In this document: in pieces, positions 34,826 to 43,894 of the stretch | Layout of the letters: each line of letters starts with the position of its first letter | Position numbering within the stretch: position 1 is the first letter of the stretch | NCBI RefSeq assembly: GCF_013283665.1 | Contig: NZ_JABEKU010000002.1 | Coordinates: 2,009,960-2,073,959 of the forward strand | Length of the DNA: 64,000 nucleotides | Source: Ensifer sesbaniae | GTDB lineage: Bacteria; Pseudomonadota; Alphaproteobacteria; Rhizobiales; Rhizobiaceae | Direction of reading: 5' to 3' | Translations under genes and position numbers: made by a program | Notes under the pieces: model-generated | The model's input: only the letters and a program-made list of their open reading frames with translations | Database searches by the model: none | Told to the model about the DNA's origin: nothing

Positions 34826-35812
34826 ATGAAGAAATCCGTTTCCATCGCATGCATCATCGCAGCCGCCTTCGGCCTTGCCGCTCCGGCCGCCGCTTTCGAG
34901 CCCGATCGCCCGGTTGAATTCGTCGTTACCGCCGGTCCGGGCGGCGGCACCGACATCTTCGCCCGCACGATCCAGGCGATCATCGGCAAGTACGAGCTGA
35001 TGAAGGCGCCGGTGGTCGTCACCAACAAGGGCAGCGCCGGCGGCGCCGAAGGCTTCGTCTATACCGCGACCAACAAGGGCGACGCCTACAAGCTGGCATT
35101 CGGCACCAACAACGCCTACCTGCTGCCGGTTCGCGCCAAGGTTCCCTACAAGACCGAAGACCTGACGCCGGTGGCGGCGCTTGCTTCCGACGAGTTCGTT
35201 CTCTGGGTGAACGGCAAGGCCTCCTACAACACCGCTGCCGACTTTGCGGCGAAGGCGAAAGAAGGCGACCTGAAGATTGGCGGCAGCCAGTCGAAGGACG
35301 TCGACCAGATCCTGACCTCGATGATCAACGAGGCGACTGGTGCTGCGATCAACTACATCCCGTTCAAGAGCGGCGGAGAAGCGGCTGTCCAACTCGCCGG
35401 CGAGCACCTCGACGCCAACGTCAACAATCCGAGCGAGAACCTCGGCCAGTGGCAAGCCGGCATGGTCAAGCCGCTCTGCGTCTTCAAGAGCGTCAAGCTT
35501 TCGAACGACGCCAAGGTCGCCGGCGACAAGGCTTGGAGCGATATCCCGACCTGCAAGGAATCGGGCATCGCCATCGACAACTACTCCATGCCGCGCACCG
35601 TCTGGCTGCCGGCCGGCGTTGACCAGGATGTGGTCAAGTTCTACGCCGACCTGATGCGCAAGGTCTCGGAAACGCCGGAATGGGCGAAGTACCTCGCCGA
35701 CACCTCGCAGTCACCGTCCTATATTGCCGGCGACGACTTCAAGGCCGCCATCGAGATGGATGGCGCGGCTGTCGGCGAAGTGCTGAAGCGCGAAGGTTGG
35801 CTCGCCAACTAA
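34826..35812 (+). CDS. tctC: tripartite tricarboxylate transporter receptor (TctC family)
   Basis: Periplasmic receptor of 328 residues with a signal peptide ending at about residue 23 (PAAAFEPDRP) and the TctC/Bug fold (VEFVVTAGPGGGTDIFART near residue 31, then GAAINYIPFKSGGEAAVQLA). Bug receptors bind small carboxylates. It is followed by tctB and tctA, and its ligand is probably the substrate of the pathway encoded here. Confidence 0.88.
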   Translation: MKKSVSIACIIAAAFGLAAPAAAFEPDRPVEFVVTAGPGGGTDIFARTIQAIIGKYELMKAPVVVTNKGSAGGAEGFVYTATNKGDAYKLAFGTNNAYLLPVRAKVPYKTEDLTPVAALASDEFVLWVNGKASYNTAADFAAKAKEGDLKIGGSQSKDVDQILTSMINEATGAAINYIPFKSGGEAAVQLAGEHLDANVNNPSENLGQWQAGMVKPLCVFKSVKLSNDAKVAGDKAWSDIPTCKESGIAIDNYSMPRTVWLPAGVDQDVVKFYADLMRKVSETPEWAKYLADTSQSPSYIAGDDFKAAIEMDGAAVGEVLKREGWLAN

Positions 35813-35841
35813 CAGGCGCGATATCGGGACGGGTGCCTCTG

Positions 35842-35935
35842 CAGCGCCGCGCGTTACGCCTGACGCGCCATGGACGCTGTAGCACTTAAAATTGCAGCAT
35901 AATTCCTTAGATCGATCTCGATTCAGGAAACATGC
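35842..35935 (+). repeat. composite palindromic repeat, copy C (between tctC and tctB)
   Basis: CAGCGCCGCGCGTTACGCC...GACGCGCC...GACGCTGTAG followed by CATAATTCCTTAGATCGATC...AGGAAACATGC, in the same orientation as copy B at 16836-16931. Arms are less perfect than in A and B. It fills nearly all of the gap between tctC and tctB. Confidence 0.65.
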
Positions 35936-35971
35936 GGAGGCGCCCGTCATCCGCTTTGAAAGGTCACGATC

Positions 35972-36472
35972 ATGAGCGAGAACGGTGCGAATGGGGTCTC
36001 CCGCTTCGCGGTTGAGCTTGGCGTTGCTGCGCTGACCGGCGCCTTTGGCGCGGCGGTCTGCTACGGATCCCTCGATGTCGGTGCGGGATGGACCGAATTC
36101 GGGCCGGAAGCCGGTTATTTCCCCTTCTATGTCGGCCTGCTGATCCTTCTCGGAAGCGTCGCCAACGGCATCCACGCTTTCTTCAAGCATCGCGGCACGG
36201 GCGAGATCTTCATCGAGGGTCAGCGCGCCAAGGTGGTCGCGTCGTTCCTGTTGCCGCTGATTGCCTTTGCCGGCGTTTCCGCCTGGCTCGGCCTCTATCT
36301 CGGCACGGCGCTCTACATCGCCGGCACGATGCTCTTCCAGGGGCGTTACAAATGGTGGATCGCGTTGCCTTCAGGCGTCGCCGTTTCACTGTTCTTCTTC
36401 GTCGTATTCGAGATCGGCTTCAAGGTTCCGCTGCTCAAGGGACCGGTCGAGGCCTGGTTCGGGATCTACTGA
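35972..36472 (+). CDS. tctB: tripartite tricarboxylate transporter small membrane subunit (TctB family)
   Basis: Protein of 166 residues with four hydrophobic segments (about 12-30, 43-62, 82-105 and 118-150), TctB size and topology. The GPEAGYFPFYVGLLILLGS stretch is typical. It accompanies the large permease TctA in the inner membrane. The ATG at 35972 follows AGGTCACG, only a modest ribosome site. Confidence 0.85.
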   Translation: MSENGANGVSRFAVELGVAALTGAFGAAVCYGSLDVGAGWTEFGPEAGYFPFYVGLLILLGSVANGIHAFFKHRGTGEIFIEGQRAKVVASFLLPLIAFAGVSAWLGLYLGTALYIAGTMLFQGRYKWWIALPSGVAVSLFFFVVFEIGFKVPLLKGPVEAWFGIY

Positions 36473-36486
36473 TCCCGACGCCTAAG

Positions 36487-36585
36487 GCATGTCGAGCAAA
36501 AGTGCACAGCGGTTTTGCGAAAACGACATGCAGAAAATCAAAGACTTAAAGCGCAAAGAGCAAATCTGAAAGATCGCGCTTTAAG
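36487..36585 (+). repeat. palindromic repeat between tctB and tctA (RIME-like)
   Basis: First inverted repeat GCATGTCG...CGACATGC (36487-36531) with inner GCAAAAGTGCACAGC/GGTTTTGCG symmetry, then CTTAAAGCG...CGCTTTAAG (36545-36585). The linker CAGAAAATCAAAGA resembles that of copy A, so it is a relative of the same composite family with a diverged second stem. Confidence 0.65.
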
Positions 36586-36601
36586 CCCCGGGAGGAATGA
36601 C

Positions 36602-38140
36602 ATGGAAAATATCGGTCTTCTGATCGATGGCTTCGGCCACATCCTCAGCTGGAACCACATCCTGCTGATGATGGTCGGCGTCACGCTCGGCATTCTGGTC
36701 GGCGTACTGCCGGGACTCGGCGCGCCGAACGGCGTGTCGCTGTTGCTGCCGCTGACCTTCTCGATGGACCCGATCTCCGCCATCATCCTGCTCTCCTGCA
36801 TGTATTGGGGCGCACTCTTTGGCGGATCGACCACGTCGATCCTCTTCAACATTCCTGGTGAGCCCTCGTCGGTAGCGACGACCTTCGATGGTTATCCGAT
36901 GGCGAAAGCCGGTCAAGCGAGCCGGGCTCTGACGCTTGCCTTCGTATCCGCCGGTATCGGCGCGCTCGCCGGCGTCGTCATGATCACGCTGCTCTCCGGC
37001 TGGGTCGCAAACTTTGCGTTGCGCTTCTCGTCGCCCGAATATTTCGCCGTCTATTTCCTCGCCTTCGCAAGCTTCATCTCCATGGGCGCGCAATCGCCCT
37101 TCAAGACGCTCGTCTCGATGATGCTCGGCTTTGCGCTTGCTTCCGTCGGCATGGACACGATTTCCGGCGATCTCAGGCTGACCTTCGACATCCCGACCCT
37201 GATCAAGGGCGTCAGCTTCCTGATCGCCGTCATGGGCCTCTTCGGTATCGGCGAGCTTTTGCTGACGACCGAGGAGGGACTGCGCTTCGAGGGTATCAAG
37301 GCGCGCGTCAAGCTCGTCGAGATCGGCCGCACGCTGGTCGAGATCCCGCGCTACTGGTTTACGATCCTGCGTTCGACGATCATCGGCATATGGATGGGCA
37401 TCACGCCCGCCGGCCCGACGGCCGCCTCCTTCATGAGCTACGGCGTTGCCCGCCGCTCGGCGCGCGACAAGTCGAAGTTCGGCAAGGGCGATCCGCGTGG
37501 CGTCGTGGCCCCGGAAACCGCCGATCATTCCGCCGGTACCTCGGCGCTGCTGCCGATGCTGGCGCTCGGCGTCCCGGGTTCGGCGACGGCTGCGGTGATG
37601 ATGGGTGGCCTGATGATCTGGGGTCTGACCCCGGGTCCGATGCTCTTTACCGAGCGGCCGGATTTCGTCTGGGGCCTGATTGCCTCGATGTATCTCGGCA
37701 ACGTCGTTGCGGTGTTCCTGGTGATTGCCACCGTGCCGCTCTACGCCTCGATCCTGCGCGTGCCCTTCGCGATCATCGGCCCGGTTATCGTCGCGGTGAT
37801 CTTCTCCGGCGCCTACCAGGTGGCAAACTCGGTTTCCGATATCTTCCTCGTCATCGGCTTCGGCGTGCTCGGCTACGTGTTCAAGAAGCTCGAGTACCCG
37901 CTGGCGCCGCTGGTTCTCGCCATGGTGCTCGGCGACAAGGCGGAAGACGCCTTCCGCCAGTCGATGCTGCTCTCCGGCGGCAGCCTGAACATCTTCTGGT
38001 CGAACCCGCTGGTCTCCTCTCTGATGGCGCTCGGCGTTGCGCTCTTGCTGTCGCCGCTCGTCTTCGGACTGATCTGCCTGGCGCGTAAGCGCAAGGCAGA
38101 TGCCGAGGCCTCGCATAGTGACGGCAGCGCGGCGGCTTGA
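36602..38140 (+). CDS. tctA: tripartite tricarboxylate transporter large permease (TctA family)
   Basis: Integral membrane protein of 512 residues with about twelve hydrophobic segments and TctA hallmarks: GVLPGLGAPNGVSLLLPLTF, YWGALFGGSTTSILFNIPGE, and ALGVPGSATAAVMMGGLMIW. It is the translocating subunit of the importer. ATG 36602 follows GGGAGGAA; the longer in-frame extension to 36515 lies in the repeat. Confidence 0.92.
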   Translation: MENIGLLIDGFGHILSWNHILLMMVGVTLGILVGVLPGLGAPNGVSLLLPLTFSMDPISAIILLSCMYWGALFGGSTTSILFNIPGEPSSVATTFDGYPMAKAGQASRALTLAFVSAGIGALAGVVMITLLSGWVANFALRFSSPEYFAVYFLAFASFISMGAQSPFKTLVSMMLGFALASVGMDTISGDLRLTFDIPTLIKGVSFLIAVMGLFGIGELLLTTEEGLRFEGIKARVKLVEIGRTLVEIPRYWFTILRSTIIGIWMGITPAGPTAASFMSYGVARRSARDKSKFGKGDPRGVVAPETADHSAGTSALLPMLALGVPGSATAAVMMGGLMIWGLTPGPMLFTERPDFVWGLIASMYLGNVVAVFLVIATVPLYASILRVPFAIIGPVIVAVIFSGAYQVANSVSDIFLVIGFGVLGYVFKKLEYPLAPLVLAMVLGDKAEDAFRQSMLLSGGSLNIFWSNPLVSSLMALGVALLLSPLVFGLICLARKRKADAEASHSDGSAAA

Positions 38141-38186
38141 CAGAGCCGCCCTGTCCCAGAAAGTCCAATTAACCGTGAGGAGAGCC

Positions 38187-39122
38187 ATGCCGGACGCGCG
38201 CAAATGGACCCGTAAAACCTGGCCGATCGCGGCCGCGATGATCCAGTATCCGAACGTGCTCGCCGACGGCAGTTCGGCGCAGGAGCAATCGGTCGAGCAA
38301 TGGGCCGAAACCTTGGCCGACGTGGTCGACGCCGGCTTCACCGAACTCGACCCGACCGATAGCTGGATCCGCCTAGCCGATCTCTCGCCAGAGCGGCTCG
38401 ACAGCTTCGTCAACCTCGCCCGCGACCTCGGCCTTATCATGCCGGCTATCTCGACCTCGCGGCGCAGCGTGATCGACCCCGAGCATGGCGACGAATATCT
38501 CGCCTACAGTCATCGCGTCATCGAAACCGCGGCGGCGATCGGTGCGGGCTCCGTATCCTTTGGCCTTTTCGGCCCGCTGACCGAGGCACAGAAGAAGGCG
38601 CTCTGGTTCTGGACGGTCGATGGCGTCAAGAACCCCGACGACCCGGCCGTCTGGCAGAAGGCGGTTCAACGCATTCGTGAACTCGGCCGCCATGCGGAGG
38701 AACTCGGCATCGAGCTGGCGCTCGAGATGTACGAGGATACCTATATCGGCTCGGCCGACAGTGCCGTGCGCTTCATCACCGATGTCGGGATGGCCAATGT
38801 CGGCATCAACGCCGACCTCGGCAACCTCGTGCGTCTGCATCGCCCGGTCGAGCACTGGCAGCAGATGATGGCCAAGGTCGCTCCATTCGCAAAATACTGG
38901 CACGTCAAGAACTACTACCGCACCGAGGACGAGACATCGAGGCTGGTCGTCACCCATCCGGCGCCGCTGGAGTTCGGTGTGATCAACTACCGTGCTGCCA
39001 TCCGCATGGCGCTGGCCCACGGCTTTAACAGCCCGTTCCTCTGCGAGCACTACGGCGGCGACGGCCTCTCCGTCAGTGCGGCCAATCGGGACTATCTGAG
39101 GCGCATTCTGCCTCGCGACTAA
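38187..39122 (+). CDS. sugar phosphate isomerase/epimerase-like TIM-barrel protein
   Basis: Protein of 311 residues with the xylose-isomerase-like TIM-barrel pattern: FTELDPTDSW, ELALEMYEDTYIG and NVGINADLGN, and KYWHVKNYY, supplying the Glu/Asp/His/Glu metal site expected in this superfamily. It most likely isomerises or epimerises an intermediate of the imported acid. TctA ends 46 bases before and the kinase follows after 11 bases. GTGAGGAGAG is the ribosome site. The exact reaction is unknown. Confidence 0.7.
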   Translation: MPDARKWTRKTWPIAAAMIQYPNVLADGSSAQEQSVEQWAETLADVVDAGFTELDPTDSWIRLADLSPERLDSFVNLARDLGLIMPAISTSRRSVIDPEHGDEYLAYSHRVIETAAAIGAGSVSFGLFGPLTEAQKKALWFWTVDGVKNPDDPAVWQKAVQRIRELGRHAEELGIELALEMYEDTYIGSADSAVRFITDVGMANVGINADLGNLVRLHRPVEHWQQMMAKVAPFAKYWHVKNYYRTEDETSRLVVTHPAPLEFGVINYRAAIRMALAHGFNSPFLCEHYGGDGLSVSAANRDYLRRILPRD

Positions 39123-39133
39123 GGGAAGACGCG

Positions 39134-40852
39134 ATGACCACCATCTTTGACGCACCGGAAGAGTTCGCCACGACCGCGCTTGCCGGCTTCGGTTCGATCT
39201 ATGCGCGCAACGTCCGTCTCGTGAAGGGCGGCGTCGTTCGCTCGACCAAGGTGCCGAAGGGCAAGGTCGCCGTCGTCATCGGCGGCGGCTCCGGGCACTA
39301 TCCCGCTTTTGCCGGCTATGTCGGTCCGGGCATGGCGGATGCGGCCGTTGCCGGCGATGTCTTCGCTTCGCCCTCGACGGCGGCCGTGGCCCGTGTCTGC
39401 CGCCAGGCCGATCAGGGCGGTGGTATCCTGCTCGGCTTCGGCAACTATGCCGGCGACGTGCTGAACTTCGGCGTTGCAGCCGAACGCCTGCGCGCCGAAG
39501 GCATCGACGTGCGCATCGTGCCGGTGACGGACGACGTCGCCAGTGCATCCGCCGAAACGCCCGAGAAGCGCCGCGGCATCGCCGGTGACCTCGTCGTCTT
39601 CAAGATCGCCGGCGCGGCCGCCGAAGCGGGCCTCGCCCTCGACGAGGTCGAGCGCATCACCCGCCTTGCCAATGACCGCACCGTTTCCTTCGGGGTAGCC
39701 TTTGGCGGCTGCACGCTTCCGGGCGCCAAGGCGCCGCTCTTCACCGTGGCGAAGGGCGAGATGGCGCTTGGCCTTGGCATACACGGCGAGCCGGGCATCA
39801 GCGAAGAAAAGATGGTGTCGGCGAGCGAATTCGCCAAGCTTCTCGTCGGCAAGCTTTTGGCCGAGCGGCCGGCTGATGCCCGCAAGGTCGCACCGCTCCT
39901 GAACGGTCTCGGTGCGACGAAGTACGAAGAACTCTTCGTCCTCTGGGTGGCGATCGAGAAGGAACTGAAGGCGGCCGGCCTCGAAATCGTCGATCCCGAA
40001 TGCGGCGAGTTCGTCACCAGCCTGGACATGCAGGGCTGCTCGCTGACGCTGATGTGGCTGAACGACGAGCTTGAGACCTACTGGCGCGCTCCTTGCGATG
40101 CGCCGGTGCTGCGCAAGGGTACGATCATCGCCGCCGAGCCCGCGACCGATGAGCTCAAGGACGAAGACGGCGCGATTGCGTTTGCACCCGCCTCGGATGC
40201 ATCCCGGGAAAGCGGCAAGTGCATTGCCCGGCTGATTGATGAAATCGCCGAAGCGTTGAAGCAGGCTGAAGACGAACTCGGCCGCATCGACGCCTTCGCC
40301 GGCGATGGCGACCATGGCCAGGGCATGCGCCGTGGTTCGGCCGCCGCCGCCGAGGCGGCAAAGACGGCAGTCGCGGCCGGCGCCGGAGCGGCAAGCGTCC
40401 TGGCGGTGGCGGGTGATGCCTGGGCGGATCGCGCCGGGGGCACCTCGGGCGCGATCTGGGGTCTGTTGTTGCGTTCGTGGAGCAATGCCTTCGACGACGA
40501 GACGGCGCCTTCGGACGCCGCCATCGTCGATGGCGCCCGCCGTGCGCTCGATGGCGTCACCCGCCTCGGCCGTGCGCGCGTTGGCGACAAGACGCTCGTC
40601 GACGCGCTGGTGCCGTTTGTCGAGACCCTGGAGCGTGAATTTGCCAGTGGCAAGCGTCTGACCGAGGCGTGGAAGGCTGCTGCAAGGGCAGCGACCGAAG
40701 AGGCCGAGGCAACCTCCGGCCTGACGCCGAAGCTTGGCCGCGCACGCCCACTTGCCGAAAAAAGCATCGGCCATCCGGATGCGGGCGCCGTGTCGCTGGC
40801 GCTGACGGTGCGTGTTGCCGACGGGTTCCTGGCGCAAGTCGCAAGGGCCTGA
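39134..40852 (+). CDS. fused DhaK-DhaL (dihydroxyacetone kinase-type) kinase
   Basis: Protein of 572 residues. The DhaK domain (about 1-335) has the substrate loop GGGSGHYPAFAGYVGPGM near 50-67 and the active-site His217 in GIHGEPG, which binds the ketone of the substrate covalently. The DhaL domain (about 365-572) has the Mg-ATP motif GDGDHG near residue 391. The fusion indicates an ATP-dependent rather than PTS-driven enzyme. Relatives phosphorylate dihydroxyacetone or erythruloses; here the substrate is probably a hydroxyketone formed in the same pathway. Confidence 0.82.
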   Translation: MTTIFDAPEEFATTALAGFGSIYARNVRLVKGGVVRSTKVPKGKVAVVIGGGSGHYPAFAGYVGPGMADAAVAGDVFASPSTAAVARVCRQADQGGGILLGFGNYAGDVLNFGVAAERLRAEGIDVRIVPVTDDVASASAETPEKRRGIAGDLVVFKIAGAAAEAGLALDEVERITRLANDRTVSFGVAFGGCTLPGAKAPLFTVAKGEMALGLGIHGEPGISEEKMVSASEFAKLLVGKLLAERPADARKVAPLLNGLGATKYEELFVLWVAIEKELKAAGLEIVDPECGEFVTSLDMQGCSLTLMWLNDELETYWRAPCDAPVLRKGTIIAAEPATDELKDEDGAIAFAPASDASRESGKCIARLIDEIAEALKQAEDELGRIDAFAGDGDHGQGMRRGSAAAAEAAKTAVAAGAGAASVLAVAGDAWADRAGGTSGAIWGLLLRSWSNAFDDETAPSDAAIVDGARRALDGVTRLGRARVGDKTLVDALVPFVETLEREFASGKRLTEAWKAAARAATEEAEATSGLTPKLGRARPLAEKSIGHPDAGAVSLALTVRVADGFLAQVARA

Positions 40853-41189
40853 CGCTTTAAGTGCCGGGATCGGGCGGCGGCAATGCCGTCCGATCGCAAT
40901 CTGCAGCGCGTGATGGCCGCCTTTCTTGAGTCGAACCTTCATCTCTGGACACCCCCAGTCCTCCACTCTTGCGGAAACAATCCGGGCCGGGTGCGCCGTG
41001 GCTTTTTTAACACAATCTCTGGTCATTGTTGGGGAAACCCAAACAATTTTCTCGGCCGACGACAGCCTGCCACGGAATTGCCCGAAGCCGGGCTACGGCT
41101 TCGATTTCCTGCAGCGTGCGCTATGTGCTCGAGTTCGTGTGCCGCCGGTCATTGCAAATCATTTCTGACGTTCCGAGAAGGAGACAAGA
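40853..41189. other. intergenic region between the kinase gene and the DUF992 gene
   Basis: No coding frame is convincing. It contains the hairpin at 40868-40895 and ends with AGAAGGAG (41176-41183), the ribosome site of the DUF992 gene. The part from 41000 to 41160 is A+T-richer than the neighbours and probably holds the promoter. Confidence 0.45.
40868..40895 (+). terminator. hairpin after the DhaK-DhaL gene
   Basis: GATCGGGCGGC (40868-40878) pairs with GCCGTCCGATC (40885-40895) over eleven positions with one G-U, around a six-base loop, 15 bases past the stop. No U tract, but a likely end of the pdxA/TTT/kinase transcript. Confidence 0.5.
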
Positions 41190-41714
41190 ATGAAAAAGAG
41201 TTTTGCCGTGAAGGTATCCGCAGCGTCTCTGGTTCTCGCTGGCGCGATGGCCGCAAACGCAGCCGATCTCGCGACTGTTCAACCTGAGCCTGAGCCCGAT
41301 ACCAGCAACGGCGTCAAGATCGGCTATCTCGACTGCAACATCGCCGGCGGCGTCGGCTATGTGCTGGGTTCCGCCAAGGAAGTGGATTGCGTCTTCCGTT
41401 CGACGATGGGCGCCGACGCGTCCGACCATTACTCCGGTGCCATCCGCAAGATGGGCGTCGATGTCGGCTTCACGACGCAAAGCCGCCTGATCTGGGCGGT
41501 GTTCGCTCCGACCGCCGGCTACCACCGCGGCTCGCTCGGTGGTCTTTATCAGGGGGCAACCGCTGAGGCGACCGTCGGCGCCGGCATCGGTGCCAACATC
41601 CTCGTTGGCGGCACCTCCGGTTCGATCCATCTGCAGACGGTGAGCGTGACCGGGCAGATCGGCCTCAACCTTGCCGCGACCGGCACCTCGATGACGCTGA
41701 CGGCAGTCAACTAA
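41190..41714 (+). CDS. DUF992 exported protein
   Basis: Protein of 174 residues with a signal peptide cleaved after about residue 25 (GAMAANA/ADLATV). The rest has the DUF992 signature (KIGYLDCNIAGGVGYVLGS, KEVDCVFRS, then GLYQGATAEATVGAGIGANI and a beta-rich C-terminus). DUF992 proteins occur almost only in Rhizobiales, are predicted periplasmic or envelope-associated, and have no known function. The gene is single, followed by a good terminator. Confidence 0.85.
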   Translation: MKKSFAVKVSAASLVLAGAMAANAADLATVQPEPEPDTSNGVKIGYLDCNIAGGVGYVLGSAKEVDCVFRSTMGADASDHYSGAIRKMGVDVGFTTQSRLIWAVFAPTAGYHRGSLGGLYQGATAEATVGAGIGANILVGGTSGSIHLQTVSVTGQIGLNLAATGTSMTLTAVN

Positions 41715-41781
41715 GGTCGGGATCGTCGGCCAGTTGTACTCCTCCCGCAACGGGCCCGGCATGACCGAACAAAACGACAAG

Positions 41782-41815
41782 GGCACCGTACTCGAAGCGA
41801 GCTGCGGTGCCTTTT
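41782..41815 (+). terminator. intrinsic terminator after the DUF992 gene
   Basis: GGCACCG (41782-41788) and CGGTGCC (41805-41811) form a perfect 7-base stem, followed by TTTTCATTT. This is the clearest Rho-independent terminator in the window. Confidence 0.8.
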
Positions 41816-41894
41816 CATTTGAACTCCGGCGATTCCCGTTTAAGGAAGGCCGACCGGCGTTCTGCGCCGTAAAAGCGAATGTCGAGGGTTCGGA

Positions 41895-42491
41895 TTGAAC
41901 AAAAGCCTTTGCCTGGGCGTCGTTGCCATTTGCCTCGCGACCGCGCCGCGGACCGCCACTGCCGAATGGCAGGCGGTCGAGAAGGAAGCCCCCTATAGCA
42001 TCGAGGGGCAGACGGGCGCCGAACTCTACGCCTCGATCGGCGAGCGCGGTCCGAAAGCCGGCCTCGGCAGGGCGATCGCCCATACCAATTTCAAGCTGAC
42101 CTGGACGCGGAAATACGAGGAACAGGCCGGCGCCTGCGTGCTGACCACCGCCAAGCCGAAGCTGATCATCACCTATACGCTACCAAAGCCGGCAAAGCCG
42201 CTGCCTGCGGGCACGCGGGAGAACTGGGACATCTTCATCGATGGCGTGCGCAAGCACGAACGCGTGCACGGTGATTTCATCAAGGAGATGGTACACGCGA
42301 TAGAAGGCGCGACCTTGGGGCTCACTGTCCCTGACGATCCCAAGTGCCGAAAGATCAGGGGCGAAATGACCTCGCGCCTTGGTGCGCTTTCGCAAGCCCA
42401 ACGCCAGCGCAGCCGCGACTTCGATCAGGTCGAACTGACGGACGGCGGCAATATCCACCAGCTCATCCTGAGGTTGGTGAACGGGCCGTAG
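41895..42491 (+). CDS. DUF922 secreted Zn-protease-like protein
   Basis: Protein of 198 residues with a signal peptide to about residue 23 (PRTATA/EWQAV) and a DUF922 domain with a conserved HExxH zinc motif (KHERVHGDF near residue 121). Members are predicted periplasmic metallopeptidases without assigned substrate. The start is TTG 41895, the only start that keeps the signal peptide, preceded by GAGGG. It converges on the phosphonate cluster. Confidence 0.78.
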   Translation: MNKSLCLGVVAICLATAPRTATAEWQAVEKEAPYSIEGQTGAELYASIGERGPKAGLGRAIAHTNFKLTWTRKYEEQAGACVLTTAKPKLIITYTLPKPAKPLPAGTRENWDIFIDGVRKHERVHGDFIKEMVHAIEGATLGLTVPDDPKCRKIRGEMTSRLGALSQAQRQRSRDFDQVELTDGGNIHQLILRLVNGP

Positions 42492-42556
42492 ATCGCTGGT
42501 CCTCTCTGGCCGAAAGGGCGCCGAACCTATGCTCGGCGGCCTGATTGGCCATCCGC

Positions 42557-43171
42557 TCAAGCATACCGCACCAGGAACTCCTCAGCCGTCAACTCGCGGA
42601 AATCGTCGAGAGCGCGGCGGAGGCGCTGGTGGTCCCAGTCCCACCAGGCAAGCGCGTCCAACCGTTCGCCGATGCCCTCGTTGAAGCGGGCGCGGATGAG
42701 CTTCGCCGGCACGCCGCCGACGATGGTGTAGGGCGCGACATCCTTCGAGACGACAGCGCCGGCGCCGATGACCGCGCCGTTGCCGACGGTGACGCCGGGC
42801 AAGATGGTTGCGCCATGGCCGATCCACACGTCATGACCGATCGTTACTCGGTTGGATCTGCGCCAGGCGAATAGGTCGTGGTCGAGTTCGGTATCGTCCC
42901 AATAGTTCGGCGCGCGATAGGTGAAGTGGTGCAGCGTCGCTCGCCATGTCGGGTGATTGGTGGCATTGATGCGGACGGCGGCTGCGATGTTGACGAATTT
43001 GCCGATCGTCGCGCACCAGATCGAGCCGTCCTGCATGATGTAGGAGTAATCGCCGAACTCGACCTCGTCGAGTCGGGAACGCTCCTGCACCTCGGTGTAG
43101 CGGCCGAGCGTCGAATTGTTGACGCTCGCCGTCGGATGGATGAAGGGTTCGAGCCCAAGCTTCGGGCTCAT
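42557..43171 (-). CDS. hexapeptide-repeat acetyltransferase of the phosphonate cluster
   Basis: Protein of 204 residues with left-handed beta-helix repeats ([20 protein letters not shown], then [36 protein letters not shown]), the family of transferases often found in phn operons. The catalytic histidine is probably in GHGAT. It could acetylate an amino-phosphonate before C-P cleavage or serve as a resistance function. Its ATG overlaps the phnL stop (ATGA at 43168-43171), so it belongs to the operon. Confidence 0.78.
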   Translation of the reverse strand: MSPKLGLEPFIHPTASVNNSTLGRYTEVQERSRLDEVEFGDYSYIMQDGSIWCATIGKFVNIAAAVRINATNHPTWRATLHHFTYRAPNYWDDTELDHDLFAWRRSNRVTIGHDVWIGHGATILPGVTVGNGAVIGAGAVVSKDVAPYTIVGGVPAKLIRARFNEGIGERLDALAWWDWDHQRLRRALDDFRELTAEEFLVRYA

Positions 43172-43875
43172 GCGGCGGCCTTTCGTGGCGAAAACAGCGA
43201 AACGTCCAGGATGCGGTCGGCAACGGCGTCGCGCACTTCCTCGTCATGGAAAATACCGATCAGCGCCGTGCCCTTGGCCTTCTTCTCGGCGATCATCTCG
43301 ACCACGACCGCCCGGTTCTTCGCGTCGAGCGAAGCTGTCGGCTCGTCGAGCAGCAGGATCTTGTGGTCGGTGATGAAGCCGCGGGCGATATTGACGCGCT
43401 GCTGCTCGCCGCCGGAGAAGGTGGCCGGCGGTAGGCTCCAGAGTTCGCGCGGCAGGTTGAGCTTGCTCAGAAGCTCGGCCGCATGGGCGCGCGCTTCCTC
43501 GAGAGGCGTGCCGCGGGCTTGTAGCGGTTCCGCCACGATGTCCAGCGCCGAGACGCGCGGCACGACGCGCAGAAACTGGCTGACATAGCCGAGCGTCGTG
43601 CGCCGGACTTCGAGCACCGTGCGCGGTTCGGCCGTTGCGAGGTTTACGAGCTTGCCGTCGTGATCCATCAGGATCTGGCCTTCATCGACGCCGTAATTGC
43701 CGTAGAGCATTTTCAGGATCGAGCTCTTGCCGACGCCGGACGGGCCGCCGAGAACGACGCACTCGCCCGCCTTGACCGAGAAGGAGACGTTGGCGACGAC
43801 GGGCCGACGAACGCCGTCACGTAAGTGCATGGTGAAACTTTTCGCGACTTCGGAAACAACGAGAGGTGTTGCCAT
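43168..43875 (-). CDS. phnL: PhnL, ATP-binding protein of the C-P lyase complex
   Basis: ABC-type ATPase of 235 residues with Walker [10 protein letters not shown] near residue 44, signature [14 protein letters not shown], Walker [13 protein letters not shown] and H-loop FHDEE. PhnL is part of the C-P lyase system and is required for breakdown of phosphonates, possibly in PhnI-dependent nucleobase exchange with ATP. It is separated from phnK by a 65-base gap holding a strong palindrome. Confidence 0.93.
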   Translation of the reverse strand: MATPLVVSEVAKSFTMHLRDGVRRPVVANVSFSVKAGECVVLGGPSGVGKSSILKMLYGNYGVDEGQILMDHDGKLVNLATAEPRTVLEVRRTTLGYVSQFLRVVPRVSALDIVAEPLQARGTPLEEARAHAAELLSKLNLPRELWSLPPATFSGGEQQRVNIARGFITDHKILLLDEPTASLDAKNRAVVVEMIAEKKAKGTALIGIFHDEEVRDAVADRILDVSLFSPRKAAA

Positions 43876-43894
43876 GGTTCTTACTTTCCTTTGC

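Noticed and set aside
36581..38440. Long minus-strand frame opposite tctA
   Set aside because: Same reason: antisense to a clear membrane permease with no homology of its own.
39119..41026. Long minus-strand frame opposite the DhaK-DhaL kinase gene
   Set aside because: The plus strand has intact catalytic motifs over the full length, so the reverse frame is a shadow.
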